From NCBI GenBank assembly GCA_963757155.1, contig CAVWQS010000008.1, positions 62,001-126,000 of the forward strand: a stretch of 64,000 bases of DNA. The letters run 5' to 3'. Made by a program: the position numbers and the translations under genes. Positions 46,894 to 55,318 of the stretch are shown in pieces. Source of the DNA: DASXQK01 sp963757155 (GTDB lineage Bacteria > Pseudomonadota > Alphaproteobacteria > Dongiales > Dongiaceae). The first letter of the stretch is position 1. Each line of letters begins with the position of its first letter. The notes below the pieces were generated by a model, which was not told where the DNA came from, searched no databases, and worked only from the letters and a program-made list of their open reading frames with translations.

Positions 46894-47469
46894 CTATTCC
46901 GGGCCGGACCCAGCCTTTTTCTTCAGGGAAGCGAGCTCGGCGAAGAGGTTCCGTGCCCCCTGGCCCGCCTCACCCGCCCCCTGGCCCGCCAGCGTCTTCG
47001 CCGCCTCCAGAGCCTCCAGGCTGGCGTCCGGGGCCCGGGGATAGGGATCCAGCGCAATGGCGAGCTGCTGGGCCACGGCTTCCCCCAGGTCGATAAGCCC
47101 CTCGGGGATCGGCTCCGGGCCCTCCTCGGCCAGCGGATCCAGATCGGCCACCGCCGGTTCCACGGCCGAGGCGCTGAAGCTCATCTCGAAATCGACCTCG
47201 AGATGGGCCGGCACCGGCCCGAGGGTGACGACGCAGCTCTGCACCACATCGGCGGTGAAATGGCCCTGCAGGCGAATCACCTCGCCTTTCCAGCGGCTGA
47301 GCTCAAGGGAGGCCTCCAGGCGGTCGAGGGCCAGCAGGTCGAAGCGCTTGGCCAGGCCTTCGCGCTCTGCCGGCCCTGCCTCGATTCGGCGCAGCAGGGG
47401 CTGGGGGCCGACGCTGTCGGCGGGCAGAGGACGGGAGAATTCGGGCGTCACGGCGGCTGGCTCCTTCAT
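46894..47469 (-). CDS. YceD (DUF177) family protein
   Basis: 191 aa. Middle block GEVIRLQGHFTADVVQSCVVTLGPV and acidic segment EGPEPIPEGLIDLGEAVAQQL (core LIDLGEAVAQQLAIALDPYPR) are diagnostic of the YceD/DUF177 family, which is linked to 23S rRNA accumulation and is usually found before rpmF. Cys residues are fewer than in some homologues. 165 bp separate it from rpmF, leaving room for a separate promoter. Confidence 0.9.
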   Translation of the reverse strand: MKEPAAVTPEFSRPLPADSVGPQPLLRRIEAGPAEREGLAKRFDLLALDRLEASLELSRWKGEVIRLQGHFTADVVQSCVVTLGPVPAHLEVDFEMSFSASAVEPAVADLDPLAEEGPEPIPEGLIDLGEAVAQQLAIALDPYPRAPDASLEALEAAKTLAGQGAGEAGQGARNLFAELASLKKKAGSGPE

Positions 47470-47486
47470 GGCATTCCCTCGCCCCT

Positions 47487-48014
47487 TCAGTCGATCCGGC
47501 CAAAATCGGGCCGCCCGGCGAGGATCTCCGGCAGCGTCTGGCCCGCGAGCGCCGCTTCCGCGCGGGCCAGATAGCCCGCCATGGCCTCGATTTCCTCAGG
47601 GCTCGGCGAGACCGTCCCGAAGAGATTGCGCCGGAGCGCCTCGCGCACATCTCCCTTCGCCTGTCCCTCGTCATAGGCGGCGACCCGGCCGTAGAAGCCC
47701 GTCGCCATCCGCTTCACCCGCTTGCCCACGCCCAGGTCGCCCGCACCCATCTCGCGCAGATTGGCGTCCATATCGGCGAAAAGCGCATCCACCAGCGCCT
47801 GGGCCATCTGCTCGGCGGCGGGTCCGCCGGCGCGCAGCCGCCGGAGCACGAGATAGGCGTGAAGCGCCACCATCTCGAAGCGCCCGTCGAGGCTGTCGGG
47901 AACCCCGTGTGCCGCATAGAAACGGGCGTCGCGGGAGCGTTCGACGATGGCGGCATAGAGCCCATCGGCCGGCGAGACGGCCGGCTGCAGGCGAAAGGGA
48001 TTCCAGGCAGGCAT
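47487..48014 (-). CDS. Ubiquinol-cytochrome c chaperone (CBP3-like) protein
   Basis: 175 aa, all-helical by appearance. Motifs typical of the CBP3/UQCC1 family: LYAAIVERSRDARFYAAHGVPD, GRFEMVALHAYLVLRRLR, and LVDALFADMDANLREMGAGDLGV with VGKRVKRMATGFYGRV. In mitochondria CBP3 assists cytochrome b assembly; the bacterial protein is presumed to help bc1 complex biogenesis. 17 bp upstream of yceD, so co-transcribed. Divergent from bamE. Confidence 0.9.
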   Translation of the reverse strand: MPAWNPFRLQPAVSPADGLYAAIVERSRDARFYAAHGVPDSLDGRFEMVALHAYLVLRRLRAGGPAAEQMAQALVDALFADMDANLREMGAGDLGVGKRVKRMATGFYGRVAAYDEGQAKGDVREALRRNLFGTVSPSPEEIEAMAGYLARAEAALAGQTLPEILAGRPDFGRID

Positions 48015-48144
48015 GGCTTGGGCAGGCTTCCTTGACAGCCGTAGGACGGCGGTGCGATTAGAGTGGCCGCGGTGACGACGCTTTTCAATGGCCGCGGATT
48101 AGCGGTCTACGGGTACACCGCCCGAATCCGGCAAGCGAGAGGCG

Positions 48145-48591
48145 ATGAGAAAAGCGGGTCTTGCGTTGTTGAGCCTGGGGGCGATCCTCCTGGGGGGTTG
48201 CGAGGCGGTCTACGACACCCGGGGCAATCTCCCCGATCCCGACTCCGTCCTGCAGATCCAGCCCGGGGTGGATGACCGCCGGCAGGTTGCCGAGCTTCTC
48301 GGCTCGCCCTCGACCGTGGGGACCTTCAACGCCAAGACCTGGTATTACATCAGCAAGCGGACCAAGACCGTTTCCTTCCTCGATCCCGAGATTCTGGATC
48401 AGGAGGTGCTGCAGATCACCTTCGACAATGCCGGGCTGGTCAGCGACATGCGGATCTACGGGCTGGAGAATGCCCACACCATCACGCCTGATCCCAATAT
48501 CACCCCGACCTCGGGCAAGGAGCTGACCATCCTGCAGCAGATCATGGGCAACATCGGCCGCTTCAGCAGCGGCGCCAGCAAGGGACCCTGA
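48145..48591 (+). CDS. bamE: Outer-membrane assembly lipoprotein BamE (SmpA/OmlA)
   Basis: 148 aa lipoprotein subunit of the BAM complex. The signal peptide ends in a lipobox LLGGC (lipidated Cys at about residue 19-20). The SmpA/OmlA fold shows VLQIQPGVDDRRQVAELLGSP, TWYYISKRT and LQITFDNAGLVSDMRIYG. It is followed by a strong terminator and is divergent from the CBP3-like gene, an arrangement common in the class. Confidence 0.94.
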   Translation: MRKAGLALLSLGAILLGGCEAVYDTRGNLPDPDSVLQIQPGVDDRRQVAELLGSPSTVGTFNAKTWYYISKRTKTVSFLDPEILDQEVLQITFDNAGLVSDMRIYGLENAHTITPDPNITPTSGKELTILQQIMGNIGRFSSGASKGP

Positions 48592-48596
48592 AATAG

Positions 48597-48631
48597 AAAC
48601 GCCCCGGCGATTCCTCGCCGGGGCGTTTTTT
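48597..48631. terminator. Rho-independent terminator, probably bidirectional
   Basis: AAACGCCCCGGCGA (48597-48610), TTCC loop, TCGCCGGGGCGTTT (48615-48628): a perfect 14-bp stem continuing into a run of six T. It starts six bases after the bamE stop and also lies just beyond the convergent hppA stop. Confidence 0.92.
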
Positions 48632-48650
48632 GGCTTCCGTTCCCGCCTGC

Positions 48651-50732
48651 TCAGTGGGCGAGGATCGCCAGAAGCAGCAGGGCCACGATGTTGATGATCT
48701 TGATCATCGGGTTGACGGCCGGACCGGCGGTATCCTTGTAGGGATCGCCGACCGTGTCGCCGGTGACCGCCGCCTTATGGGCGTCGGACCCCTTGCCGCC
48801 GTGATGACCTTCCTCGATGTACTTCTTGGCATTGTCCCAAGCGCCGCCGCCCGAGGTCATCTGGATGGCGACGAAGAGGCCGGTCACGATAGTGCCCAGC
48901 AGCATGGCGCCCAGCGCGGTGAAGGCCTTCGCCGGTCCGTCGATCAGGCGGATGACGAAGAACAGCACGATCGGCGCCAGGACCGGCAGCAGCGAGGGCA
49001 GGATCATCTCCTTGATCGCCGATTTGGTCAGCAGATCGACGGCCCGGCTGTAGTCGGGCTTGGCCGTGCCGGCCATGATGCCGGGGATCTCCTTGAACTG
49101 CCGCCGGACCTCGACTACCACCGAGCCCGCCGCGCGGCCCACGGCCATCATGCCGAGCGCCCCGAACATGTAGGGCAGCGCGCCGCCGATGAAGAGCCCG
49201 ATCACCACATAGGGATCCTGGAGCCGGAACTCGACCGCGAGCTCCGGGAAGTAATGCTGCAGGTCCTGGGTATAGGCGGCGAAGAGCACGAGAGCCGCCA
49301 GGCCTGCCGAGCCGATGGCATAGCCCTTGGTCACGGCCTTGGTCGTATTGCCCACGGCGTCGAGGGCGTCGGTGGTCTTGCGGACCTCCTTGGGCAGATT
49401 CGCCATTTCGGCGATGCCGCCGGCGTTGTCCGTCACCGGGCCATAGGCATCCAGTGCGACGACCATGCCAGCCAGCGCCAGCATGGTGGTGGCGGCGATG
49501 GAGATGCCGAAGAGACCGGCCAGGCTATAGGCCGCGATGATGGCAGCGCAGATCACCAGCACCGGCAGGAAGCAGGATTCCATCGAGACCGCGAGACCCT
49601 GGATGATGTTGGTCGCATGGCCCGTGGTCGATGCCTGGGCGACGCTGCGCACCGGGCGATATTCGGTCGAGGTGTAGTATTCCGTGATCCAGACCAGAAG
49701 CCCGGTCACGGCAAGCCCCACCAGACTGCAGAGGAAGAGATTGGTTCCGCTCACGGGCAGATCGCCGATCAGCAGCTGCCCGCTGAAGCCGATCATCTCC
49801 GCGATGAGCCCGGCGATCAGGATCGCCGAGATCACGGCGGCGGCGGCCAGGCCCTTGTACAGCGCCCCCATGATGTTCTGGGAGGCGCCGAGGCGCACGA
49901 AGTAGGTGCCGATGATGGAGCCGACGATGCAGACGCCGCCGATGGCCAGCGGCAGCAGCATGGCCGTCGCCTGGGCTTCGCCGGTGACGAAGATCTGGGC
50001 CAGAAGCATGGTGGCGACGGTGGTGACGGCATAGGTCTCGAAGAGATCGGCGGCCATGCCGGCGCAATCGCCGACATTGTCGCCGACATTGTCGGCGATC
50101 ACGGCCGGGTTGCGCGGATCGTCCTCGGGAATTCCCGCCTCGATCTTGCCCACCAGATCGGCGCCGACATCGGCGCCCTTGGTGAAGATGCCGCCGCCCA
50201 ACCGCGCGAAGATCGAGATCAGCGAGGCGCCGAAGCTCAGCGCCACGAGGGCCTCGATGATGCGGCGCGGCTCGAGGCCGAGATGCTGCAGCACGAAGTA
50301 GTAGATGGCCACGCCCAGCAGGCCGAGACCGACCACCAGCATGCCCGTCACCGCCCCGGATTTGAAGGCGATGTCCAGCGCCGGCGCCAGGCCCCTGCGG
50401 GCGGCCTCGGCAGTGCGGACATTGGCGCGCACGGAGACATTCATACCGACATAGCCGGCGGCACCGCTCAGCACCGAGCCGATGATGAAGCCGATGGCGA
50501 CATACATCCCCAGAGTGAAGGCCAGGATCACGGCGATGACGATCCCCACGATGGCGATGGTCGAGTATTGCCGGTTGAGATAGGCGCGGGCGCCTTCCTG
50601 GATTGCCGCGGCGATCTGCCGCATCTGATCGGTGCCGGAATCGGCGGCGAGCACCGTTCGGGCGGTGATGGCGCCATAGACAAGCGCCAGCGCGCCGCAG
50701 ACCAGCACGAGCCAATTGATCGTCGATATCAT
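48651..50732 (-). CDS. hppA: Membrane-bound proton-translocating pyrophosphatase (K+-insensitive type)
   Basis: 693 aa, about 16 membrane helices. Couples pyrophosphate hydrolysis to proton pumping. The Mg-PPi site is seen in DVGADLVGKIEAGIPEDDPRN (core DLVGKIEAGIPEDDPRNP), ADNVGDNVGDCAGMAADLFE, and the C-terminal TGDTVGDPYKDTAGPA. The residue set NTTKAVTKGYAIGSAGLA has Lys where K+-dependent enzymes have Ala, indicating the K+-independent subclass. Intact frame over more than 2 kb. Confidence 0.96.
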   Translation of the reverse strand: MISTINWLVLVCGALALVYGAITARTVLAADSGTDQMRQIAAAIQEGARAYLNRQYSTIAIVGIVIAVILAFTLGMYVAIGFIIGSVLSGAAGYVGMNVSVRANVRTAEAARRGLAPALDIAFKSGAVTGMLVVGLGLLGVAIYYFVLQHLGLEPRRIIEALVALSFGASLISIFARLGGGIFTKGADVGADLVGKIEAGIPEDDPRNPAVIADNVGDNVGDCAGMAADLFETYAVTTVATMLLAQIFVTGEAQATAMLLPLAIGGVCIVGSIIGTYFVRLGASQNIMGALYKGLAAAAVISAILIAGLIAEMIGFSGQLLIGDLPVSGTNLFLCSLVGLAVTGLLVWITEYYTSTEYRPVRSVAQASTTGHATNIIQGLAVSMESCFLPVLVICAAIIAAYSLAGLFGISIAATTMLALAGMVVALDAYGPVTDNAGGIAEMANLPKEVRKTTDALDAVGNTTKAVTKGYAIGSAGLAALVLFAAYTQDLQHYFPELAVEFRLQDPYVVIGLFIGGALPYMFGALGMMAVGRAAGSVVVEVRRQFKEIPGIMAGTAKPDYSRAVDLLTKSAIKEMILPSLLPVLAPIVLFFVIRLIDGPAKAFTALGAMLLGTIVTGLFVAIQMTSGGGAWDNAKKYIEEGHHGGKGSDAHKAAVTGDTVGDPYKDTAGPAVNPMIKIINIVALLLLAILAH

Positions 50733-50854
50733 CTTCGTCCTTTCATCCCCTTGAGAATCCCGCCGCTCTTATGGCGGCGGGGTCCTTGAAAAACCGCGGG
50801 AACATACGGGAATCGATAGGGCCACGCAACCGTTAGGCGCCGGGTTGCACAAGC

Positions 50855-52054
50855 TCAGGCGATGGCCTGCCGCCGCCGATGGGAAAGCCAGAGGATCGTC
50901 CCCGCCAGGAGGGCGACGGGCAGGAGCACCCCGGCATTGACCGCCTGCCAGCCATAGAGGTGGTGCAGCAGCCCGGAGGCGAAGGAAGCCAGGGTCACCA
51001 CCCCGAAGACGAGGAAGTCATTGGCGGCCTGTGTCTTGTTCCGCTCCGCCGGGCGGTAGCTTTCGGTCAGGAGGCTGCTCGAGCCGATATAGAGGAAGTT
51101 CCAGCCCATCCCCAGCAGGACCAGGGCCGCCCAGAACTGCCAGAGGCCGATGCCGCTCAGATTGACCGCCGCGCAGCAGAGCAGGAGCCCTGCCCCGGCC
51201 GACATGATGCGCAGCGCGCCGAAGCGGGCGACCAGATGCCCGGTGAAAAAGGACGGCAGGAACATGCCCAGCACATGCCATTGGATGACGAAGGCGGCAT
51301 CCCCGAAGCTGTAGCTGCAATCGATCATCGCCAGCGGCGTGGTGGTCATGACCAGCGACATGACGCCATAGCCGATCATGCCGCCCAGCGCCGCGGTGAC
51401 GAAGACCGGCTGGCGCATGATCGTGGAGAGAGGCCGCCCCGCGCTGCGCCGTTCCTCGAGAGTCGGGCGCGGGATTCGGATGAATTGCACCAGCAGCCCG
51501 GCGAGGCCCTGCAGCAAGGCGATGGCAATGAAGGCGCCGGCAAAGGCGACCGGCTGGAACCAGCCATGGGACCAGCGGGCGATCAGGGGCCCGCAGAAAC
51601 CCGCCGCGACACCGCCGCCCATCACCAGCGAGATGGCCTTGCTCTTGAAGGCGGAATCCGCCGCGTCGATGGCGGCGAAGCGATAGAACAGCGTGAAGCC
51701 ATTGGCGACACCGACAAGGGCATTGCCGAGGCAGAAGAGCGCGAAATCCCCGGCGAAGACCGCATGGGCCTGGAGCAACCCGCCGCTCAAGCCCACCAGC
51801 GAGCCGAGGGTGAAGCCCGGCCGCCGACCCAGCCGCTTCATGAGCATGGACGCGGGAAAGGTCGTCAGCATCACGGCAAGCTGCTGCAAGGCGATGGGCA
51901 GGGTCGCCAACCCCTTGTCGACCGCCAGCTCCTGGCCCGCCAAGGCCGAGACCGTGGCCATCACGGTGATGCTCGTCGCCGCGGTTGCCTGGCACAGCGC
52001 CAGGACCAGCACATTGGCATGCTGCAGATTCAGAAGACGGGGTAGGCGCGGCAT
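50855..52054 (-). CDS. MFS transporter
   Basis: 399 aa, about 12 hydrophobic segments, with the MFS motif-A-like loop MLMKRLGRRPGFTLG between helices 2 and 3 and the second-half loop VARFGALRIMSAGAG. Typical of drug or metabolite exporters; the substrate is not evident. ATG 52054 is chosen; a TTG at 52081 is possible. The MmyB-like regulator gene follows on the same strand upstream, 49 bp away, and may control it. Confidence 0.9.
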   Translation of the reverse strand: MPRLPRLLNLQHANVLVLALCQATAATSITVMATVSALAGQELAVDKGLATLPIALQQLAVMLTTFPASMLMKRLGRRPGFTLGSLVGLSGGLLQAHAVFAGDFALFCLGNALVGVANGFTLFYRFAAIDAADSAFKSKAISLVMGGGVAAGFCGPLIARWSHGWFQPVAFAGAFIAIALLQGLAGLLVQFIRIPRPTLEERRSAGRPLSTIMRQPVFVTAALGGMIGYGVMSLVMTTTPLAMIDCSYSFGDAAFVIQWHVLGMFLPSFFTGHLVARFGALRIMSAGAGLLLCCAAVNLSGIGLWQFWAALVLLGMGWNFLYIGSSSLLTESYRPAERNKTQAANDFLVFGVVTLASFASGLLHHLYGWQAVNAGVLLPVALLAGTILWLSHRRRQAIA

Positions 52055-52103
52055 CGGGCCAAAGTGGCGGGATCGCAGCAATGGCGCAAGCGCCGCGGCC
52101 GGC

Positions 52104-52931
52104 TCAGGCGCCCGTCTTGGCCTTCAAGACGATGGGCATCAACATCACCAGCTTGAAATCGGGCCGACCGGCAAGGGCAAAGGAGACCTGCTCATAGGCC
52201 AGCAGGCCCTGGCGCGGGTGATTGAATTGGCGCAAGCCCCCTTCCCGGCCGAGCACGCTGTGCTCCTCCCAGAAGCGGGCGAAGAGGCTGCTCCTGGCGC
52301 GCAGCGTCTCGGCCAGGGATTGCATGCCGGGATCTTCCGGAAAGGCGCCGCATTCGGCCCGGAATTCGGCCAGAACGCGCCGCGCGCGCGCCTCGAAGCC
52401 TCGGATCAGCCGGCGCGCGGCGGGTTCGAGAAAGATGAAGCGCAGCAGGTTGCGATCCCGGGCCTTTTCCTTGGGCCGGTCGAGCCAGCCGATGAAGAGG
52501 CGGCTGGCGGGCGCATTCCAGGCCAGCGCGTTGCAGCGCCGGTCCAGCACATAGGCGGGCACCGCGATGGACCGGACGGCGGCGCCCAGAGCCGCGGGGG
52601 CCTCGCTCGGCGTCTCGGCCGGCCGCGCTGCGGGGTCGCGCTTGCCGGCGAGATCGAAGAGATAGATGCGCTCGGCCGGCGAGAGCTGCAGGGTCTTGGC
52701 AAGACGGGCGAGGGCTGCCGGCGAGACGGAGACCTCGCGCCCCTGCTCGATCCAGGTGTACCAGGTGGTGCTGAGGCCCGCGAGCTGGGCGATCTCCTCG
52801 CGCCGGAGGCCGGGTGTGCGCCGGCGCATGCCGCCGGCAAAGCCGAGGGCGGCGGGGCTGAGGCGGGCGCGATGGGCCTGGAGGAAATCGCCCAGGGCGC
52901 GCCGCCGCTCGATCGCAGGCAAACTTACCAT
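52104..52931 (-). CDS. XRE-type regulator with MmyB-like ligand-binding domain
   Basis: 275 aa. N-terminal helix-turn-helix: RRRTPGLRREEIAQLAGLSTTWYTWIEQGR (core LRREEIAQLAGLSTTWYTWI) and LQLSPAERIYLFDLAG. The C-terminal part (VLDRRCNALAWN, LLRFIFLEPAAR, RQFNHPRQGLLAYE) is the MmyB-like PAS domain, which in Streptomyces-type homologues binds fatty-acid-like ligands. Such regulators often control a divergently transcribed neighbour, here a methyltransferase 93 bp away with palindromes between. Confidence 0.92.
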   Translation of the reverse strand: MVSLPAIERRRALGDFLQAHRARLSPAALGFAGGMRRRTPGLRREEIAQLAGLSTTWYTWIEQGREVSVSPAALARLAKTLQLSPAERIYLFDLAGKRDPAARPAETPSEAPAALGAAVRSIAVPAYVLDRRCNALAWNAPASRLFIGWLDRPKEKARDRNLLRFIFLEPAARRLIRGFEARARRVLAEFRAECGAFPEDPGMQSLAETLRARSSLFARFWEEHSVLGREGGLRQFNHPRQGLLAYEQVSFALAGRPDFKLVMLMPIVLKAKTGA

Positions 52932-52946
52932 GGCAGAATTTATACC

Positions 52947-52991
52947 GGGATAACTGCCTAACTGGTACCAGTGTAGCTATCCCGTTATCCC
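52947..52991. promoter_or_regulatory. Inverted repeats between the MmyB-like regulator and the methyltransferase
   Basis: GGGATAAC (52947-52954) and GTTATCCC (52984-52991) are exact reverse complements; a further TATCCCG lies at 52979-52984. Between them sits a perfect 12-base palindrome ACTGGTACCAGT (52961-52972). The 93-bp divergent region is A/T-richer than its flanks. This is a reasonable operator for the adjacent regulator. Confidence 0.5.
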
Positions 52992-53024
52992 AGCGGTATT
53001 GCATTCCCCAGGAGGAGACGATCG

Positions 53025-53792
53025 ATGGCCGGCAAGACCCAGGAAGCCCTGGTGACGGATCAATTCGGACCCCAGGCCAAAGCCTATGTGACCAGCGCGG
53101 TGCATGCGGGCGGCGCCGATCTCGACCAGATCGAGACCCTGGTCCGGGGCCATGTCCATGCGCGGGTGCTCGATCTCGGCTGCGGCGGCGGCCATGTGAG
53201 CTACCGGGTGGCGCCCCATGTCCGCGACGTGGTGGCCTATGATCTCTCGGCCGAGATGCTGGCCGCGGTGCGCGCGACCGCGGCCGAGCGCGGCCTCGCC
53301 AACATCACGACCCAAGAGGGCGCTGCCGAAGCCCTCCCCTTCCCTGCCGCCAGCTTCGATCTCGTGCTGAGCCGTTACACGGCCCATCATTGGCATGACT
53401 TCGTCCAGGGCCTCAGCGAAGCGCGCCGCGTGCTGAAGCCCGGCGGCCGGGCCGTCTTCATCGACGCCGTGACTCCTGGTGCCGCGCTGCTCGATACCTT
53501 CCTGCAAGCGATCGAGCTGCTGCGCGATCCCTCCCATGTCCGCAACTACACCCGCGAGGAATGGGTGCAGGCGCTGCAGGCGGCGGGCTTCAGTCCCGGT
53601 GAGGTCACGCTGCGCCGCCTGCCGCTCGATTTCGCCGCCTGGGTCAAGCGCATGCGCACGCCGGAGATCCATGTCCAGGCGATCCGCTCATTGCAGGGGC
53701 GAATGTCCTCCGAGGTGATCGCGCATTTCGACATCCAGCCCGACGGCAGCTTCACGCTGGATACGATGACGATGGAGGCGGAGCCGGTGTGA
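53025..53792 (+). CDS. Class I SAM-dependent methyltransferase
   Basis: 255 aa. SAM-binding motif I is VLDLGCGGGHVSYRV, motif post-I is VAYDLSAEMLAAV, and later blocks are FDLVLSRYTAHHW and EARRVLKPGGRAVFIDAV, the UbiE/Methyltransf_11 pattern. Homologues methylate quinones, small metabolites or unknown substrates. AGGAGG precedes ATG 53025. Divergent from the MmyB-like regulator, which probably controls it. Confidence 0.93.
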   Translation: MAGKTQEALVTDQFGPQAKAYVTSAVHAGGADLDQIETLVRGHVHARVLDLGCGGGHVSYRVAPHVRDVVAYDLSAEMLAAVRATAAERGLANITTQEGAAEALPFPAASFDLVLSRYTAHHWHDFVQGLSEARRVLKPGGRAVFIDAVTPGAALLDTFLQAIELLRDPSHVRNYTREEWVQALQAAGFSPGEVTLRRLPLDFAAWVKRMRTPEIHVQAIRSLQGRMSSEVIAHFDIQPDGSFTLDTMTMEAEPV

Positions 53793-53860
53793 GACGAGGT
53801 TTGATGCCTCGACTAATACCTGACGCCTAAGCTCTGACTCCGCCGCGCTCCCTTTGGAAT

Positions 53861-53897
53861 CCCCGCCCCCCTTGTGGGGGCGGGTTAGGGTGGGGGG
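53861..53897. repeat. REP-like GC-rich palindrome (copy C)
   Basis: CCCGCCCCC (53862-53870), CTTGT, GGGGGCGGG (53876-53884), then TTAGGGTGGGG. The TTA at 53885-53887 is the stop codon of the DUF559 gene. The reverse complement matches copy D closely, so C and D form an inverted pair about 400 bp apart. Confidence 0.75.
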
Positions 53898-54229
53898 TGC
53901 CCCGCGCTAAGAATTTGCAGAATGTACTCCACCACCCCATCCGTATTCTGAAGCGCCTCATTGTTCCAGACACGGATGACGCGAAAGCCGCGCGCTTCCA
54001 GATCCGCCGTCCGCCGCAGATCGGCTTCCTTTTCCAAGTCGTGTTGGCCGCCGTCGACCTCGACGATTAGTCGCCGCTCCACACAAAGGAAATCGACGAC
54101 GTAAGGACCGATCGAGGCCTGATGGCGAAATTTGCACCCATTGAGCTGCCGGCGCCGAAGCCTTCGCCAAAGTTTGCGTTCGGCGTCGGTCAGATTCTTG
54201 CGGAGATGTCGGGCGAAGAAAATGCTCAT
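53885..54229 (-). CDS. DUF559 (Vsr/restriction-endonuclease-like) protein between inverted REP elements
   Basis: 114 aa. Begins MSIFFARHLRKNLTDAERKLWRRLR, and has FRHQASIGPYVVDFLCVERRLIVEVDGGQHD (core YVVDFLC and LIVEVDGGQHD), the PD-(D/E)xK-like nuclease core, then GFRVIRVWNNEAL. The catalytic Asp, Glu-x-Asp and Gln-His are present. Role unknown; related to very-short-patch repair nucleases. Its 3' end, including the stop, is formed by REP copy C and its start is 34 bp from REP copy D. Composition is otherwise similar to its neighbours. Confidence 0.9.
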   Translation of the reverse strand: MSIFFARHLRKNLTDAERKLWRRLRRRQLNGCKFRHQASIGPYVVDFLCVERRLIVEVDGGQHDLEKEADLRRTADLEARGFRVIRVWNNEALQNTDGVVEYILQILSAGHPPP

Positions 54230-54262
54230 TCGTCAGACTCATGAGTCTGTGGCAGTCGCCGT

Positions 54263-54301
54263 CACCCCCACCCCAGCCCGCCCCCATCAAGGGGGCGGGG
54301 G
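54263..54301. repeat. REP-like GC-rich palindrome (copy D)
   Basis: CACCCCCACCCCAG, then CCCGCCCCC (54277-54285), ATCAA, GGGGGCGGG (54291-54299). Inverted with respect to copy C across the DUF559 gene. Confidence 0.75.
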
Positions 54302-54337
54302 TAAATTGAGGGCGGCTACTTAAAGAGGGACGCTCCT

Positions 54338-55318
54338 CTAAAAATGCCGATATCCCCCTGCCCCGAGATTGAGGGCATTGCCTCTATCGTCCAGCACCCT
54401 GACGCCACTCCCCGCCTCCATGCGTCCGATCACCGTGACCGGCAACCCCGCAAGCTCGCTCTCGCGCTCCGGCGGCAAGGTGAACAGGAGCTCGAAATCC
54501 TCGCCGCCGGTCAGCACGGTCGTCATCCATTGCGGATCGCGGGCCAGAATGGCCTGGGCCGGCGGGGAGAGAGGAACCCGCGCGGCATCAACCACGGCGC
54601 CGAGGCCCGAGGCCTCGCAGATATGGCCGAGGTCGCCCGCCAACCCATCGGAGACATCCATGCAGGCCGTCGCCAGCCCCACGAGGCGCTGACCCAGTGC
54701 GATGCGGGGCTGCGGCAGGTGCTGTCGGTCCACTAGGGCGTCGGTGCCCTCGCCTGAAGGAAGGCGCCCGCGAATCACGGCAAGCCCGAGGGCGGCATCG
54801 CCGATGGTGCCGCTGACGGCGACGAGGTCGCCGGCGCGGGCGGTGGAGCGGCGCAGCTCCTGACCCGTGGCAACGGTACCGAAGGCGGTCACCGACAACG
54901 TCAGCGGGCCGGGCGTCGCCGTGGTGTCGCCGCCTATGAGGGCGATGGCGAATTCCTGCTGATCCTGCGCCAGCCCGGCGGCAAAGCCGGCGAGCCAGGC
55001 TTCGTCGATGGTGGCGGGGAAGCAGCAGGTCATGAGATAGGCCAGCGGTGCTGCGCCCATGGCCGCGAGATCGGAGAGATTTTCCCGCAGCATCTTGCGG
55101 GCGATGAGGTCCGGCGGATCTTCGGGCAGGAAATGTATGCCCGCGACCAGCGCATCGGCGGTGACGACCAGCCGGCGCCCCGGCGGGATATCGATCAGCG
55201 CCGCGTCATCGGTGAGTTCGAGCGCCCCTTCCCGCCCCGCGGCCAGGGGCCGGAAGTAGCGGGCGATGAGCTCGAACTCACCCGGTCGCTGTGCTCGGTC
55301 CCGTTTTGGTTGATCCAT
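54338..55318 (-). CDS. thiL: Thiamine-monophosphate kinase
   Basis: Phosphorylates thiamine monophosphate to thiamine diphosphate, the cofactor of the PDH E1 encoded earlier in the window. 326 aa PurM-like enzyme: GEFELIARYFRPL, LTDDAALIDIPPG, TADALVAGIHFLPEDPP, ENLSDLAAMGAAP, IGGDTTATPGPL, CMDVSDGLAGDL and LTGGEDFELLFT. Starts inside the 3' end of nusB (overlap about 40 bp); ATG 55318 is chosen, ATG 55333 also possible. Usual nusB-thiL order. Confidence 0.95.
   Translation of the reverse strand: MDQPKRDRAQRPGEFELIARYFRPLAAGREGALELTDDAALIDIPPGRRLVVTADALVAGIHFLPEDPPDLIARKMLRENLSDLAAMGAAPLAYLMTCCFPATIDEAWLAGFAAGLAQDQQEFAIALIGGDTTATPGPLTLSVTAFGTVATGQELRRSTARAGDLVAVSGTIGDAALGLAVIRGRLPSGEGTDALVDRQHLPQPRIALGQRLVGLATACMDVSDGLAGDLGHICEASGLGAVVDAARVPLSPPAQAILARDPQWMTTVLTGGEDFELLFTLPPERESELAGLPVTVIGRMEAGSGVRVLDDRGNALNLGAGGYRHF

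Noticed and set aside
48630..50789. 719-codon plus-strand open frame opposite the pyrophosphatase gene
   Set aside because: Composition of a shadow frame and no ribosome site; hppA on the other strand is unmistakable.
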